Below are positions 46,160 through 49,033 of a stretch of 49,033 nt of DNA, piece after piece (positions within the stretch are counted from its first letter, which is position 1; the number at the start of each line of letters is the position of its first letter). Source of the DNA: an uncultured Anaerolineae bacterium (lineage in GTDB: Bacteria; Chloroflexota; Anaerolineae; Promineifilales; Promineifilaceae); NCBI GenBank assembly GCA_937943625.1, contig CALEAD010000064.1, positions 1-49,033 on the forward strand. The letters run 5' to 3'. A program made the translations under genes and the position numbers. The notes below the pieces were generated by a model that was not told where the DNA came from, made no database searches, and saw nothing but the letters and a program-made list of their open reading frames with translations.

Positions 46160-47143
46160 ATGATTGCCATCTCTGGCGCAACTGGCTTTCTTGGTCATCA
46201 TCTGGTTCCCCACCTGGTGCAGATGGGCTATGCCGTGCGCGCCCTGGTGCGCCCCCACAGCGACACGCGCTTTCTACAGGCCCTGGGCGTGGAACTGGCC
46301 GTCATCAACGATATTACCGCAGAAACGGCCGTTGCCCGGGCCATGCAGGGCTGCCAATTCGTCATTCATGCCGCCGGGCAATTCCGCTTTTGGGGCAAAC
46401 GGCAACAGTTTTGGGCCACCAACGTCGGCGGCACGCAAACCATGCTGCGCGCCGCCCAACAGAGCGGCATCCAGCGTTTCATTCATATCTCCACCATTGC
46501 CGTCGTCGGCAAAACCCCCGACACCCCTTTTGACGAAACCATCCCCTGCCACCCGCTGGACGATTACCAGGAAAGCAAACTAGAAGCGGAAAAACTGGCG
46601 CTGGCCGCCTGTCAGGATGGCCTGCCCGTGATTGTGCTGCGCCCCGGCTGGTTCTACGGCCCCTGGGGGCGCTACGCCTTCAACCGCCTCAATTTTGAAG
46701 AACCGCTGCGCGGCTGGCGCATCAAAGTGGATGGCGGACGCAACGTGCTATGCCCCGTCTTTGTGCCAGACGTGGCGCAGGCGGCGCGCCTGGCGCTGAC
46801 GCAAGGGCGCACCGGTGAAATCTACCACATCAGCGGCCCTCCCCTCAGCCACAATGAAATCAACGCCATCATCAGCGATCTGGCCGGCATCTCCCACTGG
46901 CGGATGCCCATACCCCGCTTTGTGGTGCTCAATCTGGCGCGCGCGTGGACGGCCGTTTCCCGTTATACTGGTCGTGAACCCTTCTACCCTGTCAACCTGG
47001 CCCCCTATGTTTTCCAAAACTGGCGTGTCAGCATCGCCAAAGCGCAGGCGGAGCTAGGCTTCGTGCCCACCCCCTTTACCCAGGGCGCGCAAGAAACGCT
47101 AAAATGGTATTGGGCGGAGGGAATTTTAAGGAGGAAAAGGTAA
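46160..47143 (+). CDS. NAD(P)-dependent epimerase/dehydratase (extended SDR)
   Basis: A 327-residue Rossmann-fold enzyme. Seen: the nucleotide-binding GATGFLGHHL (residues 6-15), acidic/Arg region RALVRPHSDTRF, HAAGQFRFWGK, a Ser in HISTIAVVG, the catalytic YQESK and the RPGWFYGPWG loop. The family works on nucleotide sugars, dihydroflavonols or sterol-type substrates; this one looks most like the broad dihydroflavonol-reductase/hopanoid-associated group but the substrate cannot be fixed. No ribosome site is obvious. An 8-bp repeat ends the gene and the NAD(P)HX repair gene follows. Confidence 0.82.
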   Translation: MIAISGATGFLGHHLVPHLVQMGYAVRALVRPHSDTRFLQALGVELAVINDITAETAVARAMQGCQFVIHAAGQFRFWGKRQQFWATNVGGTQTMLRAAQQSGIQRFIHISTIAVVGKTPDTPFDETIPCHPLDDYQESKLEAEKLALAACQDGLPVIVLRPGWFYGPWGRYAFNRLNFEEPLRGWRIKVDGGRNVLCPVFVPDVAQAARLALTQGRTGEIYHISGPPLSHNEINAIISDLAGISHWRMPIPRFVVLNLARAWTAVSRYTGREPFYPVNLAPYVFQNWRVSIAKAQAELGFVPTPFTQGAQETLKWYWAEGILRRKR

Positions 47144-47162
47144 CGGGGTGACGGGGTGAGGG
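47139..47162. repeat. 8-bp tandem repeat at a gene junction
   Basis: Units GGTAACGG, GGTGACGG, GGTGAGGG cover the stop codon of the SDR gene and the start of the gap before the next gene. Confidence 0.55.
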
Positions 47163-47191
47163 GCCAACCATTTGATACAACGAGGGCGCCT

Positions 47192-48814
47192 ATGAAACTG
47201 CTTACCGTTAGCGAAATGATAGCCGCAGAAAAAGCGGCCAACCGCAGCGGCTGGTCTTATGCGCAAATGATGGAAACGGCCGGCAAACGCACCGCCGAAG
47301 CTATCATGGCGCGCACCCCCATCCAGGGAGCGAGCGTGCTGGTGCTGGTGGGGCCAGGCAACAACGGGGGTGACGGCCTGGTGGCCGGTCGCTACCTGGC
47401 GCAAGCAGGCGCTGACGTGGCCTTTTATTTGTACAAGCCACGCGATCCTCACCAGGACCCCAACTTTGCCCGCATTCAGGAAATGGGGCTGATGGCGATA
47501 GAAGCGGGTTTTGACCAGCGCTACCGCGTGCTGCGCACCCGTCTGAAGATGACAGACATCCTCATAGATGCGCTACTGGGCACAGGTGCAGCGCGCCCCA
47601 TCACGGGCGAACTGGCGGCGCTGATGAAGCAAGCCCGCGCCGGCCTAGAGGAGCGGCGCACTTTTTTAGCCCCGGCCTACCCTGCGCTAACGGCCGTTTC
47701 TGACCTGCCAGACACGCCATCCCGCCCACCCCGACCACTGGTAGTCGCCGTAGATTGCCCTAGCGGCCTGAACTGCGATACGGGCGCGCTGGACCCCTTG
47801 ACCATTCCTGCCGACCTGACCGTAACCTTTGCCGCGCCCAAGCGGGGGCATTTTGCCTTCTCCGGCGCAACCACGTGTGGCGAACTGATTGTGGCCGACA
47901 TCGGCATAGACACCGCCCTGGCGGAAATGGCAGCGGTGCAAACAGAGGTGATGACGGCCGTTACAGCCCAGGCCTGGCTACCCAAACGGCCGCCAGATGG
48001 GCACAAGGGCAGCTTTGGCTGGGCGCTCATTGCTGCCGGTTCAGTCAACTACTGGGGCGCGCCGGTGTTGGCCGCACGAGGGGCATACCGCGCCGGTGCG
48101 GGGCTGGTCACCCTGGCCGTGCCAGAGCGCATTCGCCCAACCGTCGCCGCGCAACTGCCAGAAGCCACCTACCTGGCCGTGCCCGAACAGCGGCGGTTGG
48201 GCCTGGAAAGCGCGCGCCTGTTGCTAAAGCAAATAGATCGCTACCGCGCGCTGCTCATTGGCCCCGGCCTGGGCGAGGCGGGCGAATTCATGGAACTACT
48301 CTGCAAAGAAGATGGCCCGGCCCCCGGCCTGCCGCCGCTGGTTGTAGACGCCGACGGTCTGAACTGGCTGGCGCGCCAGCGCGACTGGCCACGCCGCCTG
48401 CCCCCGGAAACCATTCTCACCCCCCACCCCGGCGAAATGGCGCGCCTGATGGGCGTTGCCCAAAATACGCAGACCGACCGCATCGCGCTGGCACAAGAAA
48501 TGGCACGCGCCTGGGGGCATATCCTCGTGCTAAAGGGCGCATACACCGTGGTGGCCGCCGCAAACGGCCGTACCCATCTAATTCCTTTTGCCAACCCGCT
48601 ACTAGGCGTCGCCGGCAGTGGCGACGTGCTGGCAGGCATTATTGTGGCTCTGCTGGCGCAGGGCATGGAGAAATATGAGGCGGCCGTTTTAGGCGCCTAT
48701 CTGCATGGGGCAGCAGGGGAACTAGCACGCGCCCAACTGGGGGATGCCGGCCTGCTGGCGGCAGAATTGGCCAATTGGCTACCCCAGGTGCGGCAAAAGC
48801 TCATGCGCCTTTAA
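47192..48814 (+). CDS. nnrD: bifunctional NAD(P)H-hydrate epimerase/dehydratase
   Basis: A 540-residue repair enzyme that rescues hydrated NAD(P)H. Start at 47192 has GAGGG six bases upstream; an extension to 47156 runs into a repeat. N-terminal YjeF_N epimerase (about 1-240): GPGNNGGDGLVAGRYL and ILIDALLGTGAARPI, DCPSGLNCDTG. C-terminal ADP/ATP-dependent dehydratase (about 250-540): GAYRAGAGLVTLAVPE, ILTPHPGEMARLMG and the anion hole GVAGSGDVLAGII. An insertion of about 25 residues (ERRTFLAPAYPALTAVSD) sits before the DCPSG strand and contains a copy of the iterated palindrome. Length is otherwise usual. Confidence 0.93.
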   Translation: MKLLTVSEMIAAEKAANRSGWSYAQMMETAGKRTAEAIMARTPIQGASVLVLVGPGNNGGDGLVAGRYLAQAGADVAFYLYKPRDPHQDPNFARIQEMGLMAIEAGFDQRYRVLRTRLKMTDILIDALLGTGAARPITGELAALMKQARAGLEERRTFLAPAYPALTAVSDLPDTPSRPPRPLVVAVDCPSGLNCDTGALDPLTIPADLTVTFAAPKRGHFAFSGATTCGELIVADIGIDTALAEMAAVQTEVMTAVTAQAWLPKRPPDGHKGSFGWALIAAGSVNYWGAPVLAARGAYRAGAGLVTLAVPERIRPTVAAQLPEATYLAVPEQRRLGLESARLLLKQIDRYRALLIGPGLGEAGEFMELLCKEDGPAPGLPPLVVDADGLNWLARQRDWPRRLPPETILTPHPGEMARLMGVAQNTQTDRIALAQEMARAWGHILVLKGAYTVVAAANGRTHLIPFANPLLGVAGSGDVLAGIIVALLAQGMEKYEAAVLGAYLHGAAGELARAQLGDAGLLAAELANWLPQVRQKLMRL

Positions 48815-48958
48815 GGTTGACGTGCGCCAACTCCGCCAGGGTCTACAATCGGGAGGGAGTGACAAAAACGCGGCATGATTCAGTACATCGTTAAATACTC
48901 CGTAAAATAAATTGGTGAACATTTTGACAAAATCAGCCAGGTGGTTGAAAATGGCAGA

Positions 48959-49033
48959 ATGAAAAAACAACATGTACAACTCACACAAACCGACCGAGAC
49001 TTTCTGGAAACCCTGATCAGCAAGGGCGAATTG
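48959..49033 (+). CDS. 5' end of an IS630-like transposase, cut by the window edge
   Basis: The first 25 codons read MKKQHVQLTQTDRDFLETLI then SKGEL, which is the usual beginning of IS630/Tc1-type transposases (a Lys-rich start followed by the first helix of the helix-turn-helix). A TTGACA at 48922-48927 lies upstream, but the matching -10 is poor. The gap 48815-48958 is more AT-rich than its surroundings and may be the left end of the insertion sequence. The rest lies outside the window. Confidence 0.55.
   Translation, partial: MKKQHVQLTQTDRDFLETLISKGEL

Overview
ORGANISM. The window is GC-rich, densely packed bacterial chromosome. The gene mix (SARP-type regulator with ATPase and TPR parts, serine phosphatase with STAS proteins, three M42 peptidases, a beta-propeller-like secreted protein, PIN toxins, long multi-sensor kinase, low-complexity Thr/Pro and Ala/Pro surface proteins) fits a Chloroflexota bacterium of the Anaerolineae/Ardenticatenia/Caldilineae type. 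This is inference from family resemblance, not a database result.

LAYOUT. 0.2-6 kb, minus strand: UDP-sugar dehydrogenase, FAD oxidoreductase, flippase-like membrane protein, tRNA-Pro(CGG) on the plus strand with its own promoter and terminator, and a CrtI-like oxidoreductase. 6-9.3 kb: a frameshifted gene of unknown function, then a partner-switch set of two STAS proteins and a phosphatase-ATPase fusion. 9.3-14.2 kb: an accessory patch with an orphan PIN toxin, a PIN toxin/antitoxin pair, a truncated PIN toxin joined tail-to-tail to a truncated acetyltransferase, two decayed fragments of one sensor gene, a di-haem cytochrome operon and a nucleotidyltransferase-like gene. 14.2-17.1 kb: a SARP-family regulator split by an in-frame stop. 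17.3-21 kb: formate-dehydrogenase-like molybdoenzyme and thioredoxin reductase, transcribed apart from each other. 21-24.5 kb: large sensor histidine kinase. 24.6-28.4 kb: Thr/Pro-rich anchored protein and three tandem M42 peptidases. 28.4-32.7 kb: membrane proteins, a phosphotransferase-like protein lacking its catalytic Asp, and a secreted propeller-like protein. 32.9-38.4 kb: uvrC, a membrane glycosyltransferase-like protein and a triple-repeat membrane-anchored protein. 38.5-42.5 kb: tRNA-Leu(CAG), a cyclic-nucleotide-binding protein, a tandem RNase H, FprA-type reductase and a CBS protein. 42.9-45.8 kb: two unknown genes, a MoaD/ThiS-like protein and a deoxyribosyltransferase-like protein. 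45.9-49 kb: tRNA-Arg(TCT), an SDR epimerase, bifunctional NAD(P)HX repair enzyme, and the start of an IS630-like transposase at the right edge.

REPEATS. Four repeat systems stand out. (1) The 8-bp palindrome ACGGCCGT occurs about 79 times by my hand count, where one or two would be expected; it lies mostly inside genes and also builds one tRNA terminator. (2) A leader element of roughly 80-140 bp sits directly before the start codons of unrelated genes (trxB, fdh-like, cNMP-binding, CBS and the 42990 gene). In three of them it encodes a short upstream peptide ending in a GLRSAVCG-like stretch whose stop codon overlaps the start codon of the gene. (3) An intergenic 120-150 bp inverted-repeat element with GGCATGGTTC ends is present in three full copies and one half copy; it shares a GTC-rich core with the leaders. 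(4) Degenerate 7- or 8-bp tandem repeats occur at gene ends and in protein linkers. The leader element with its overlapping upstream reading frames is my best candidate for an undescribed system.
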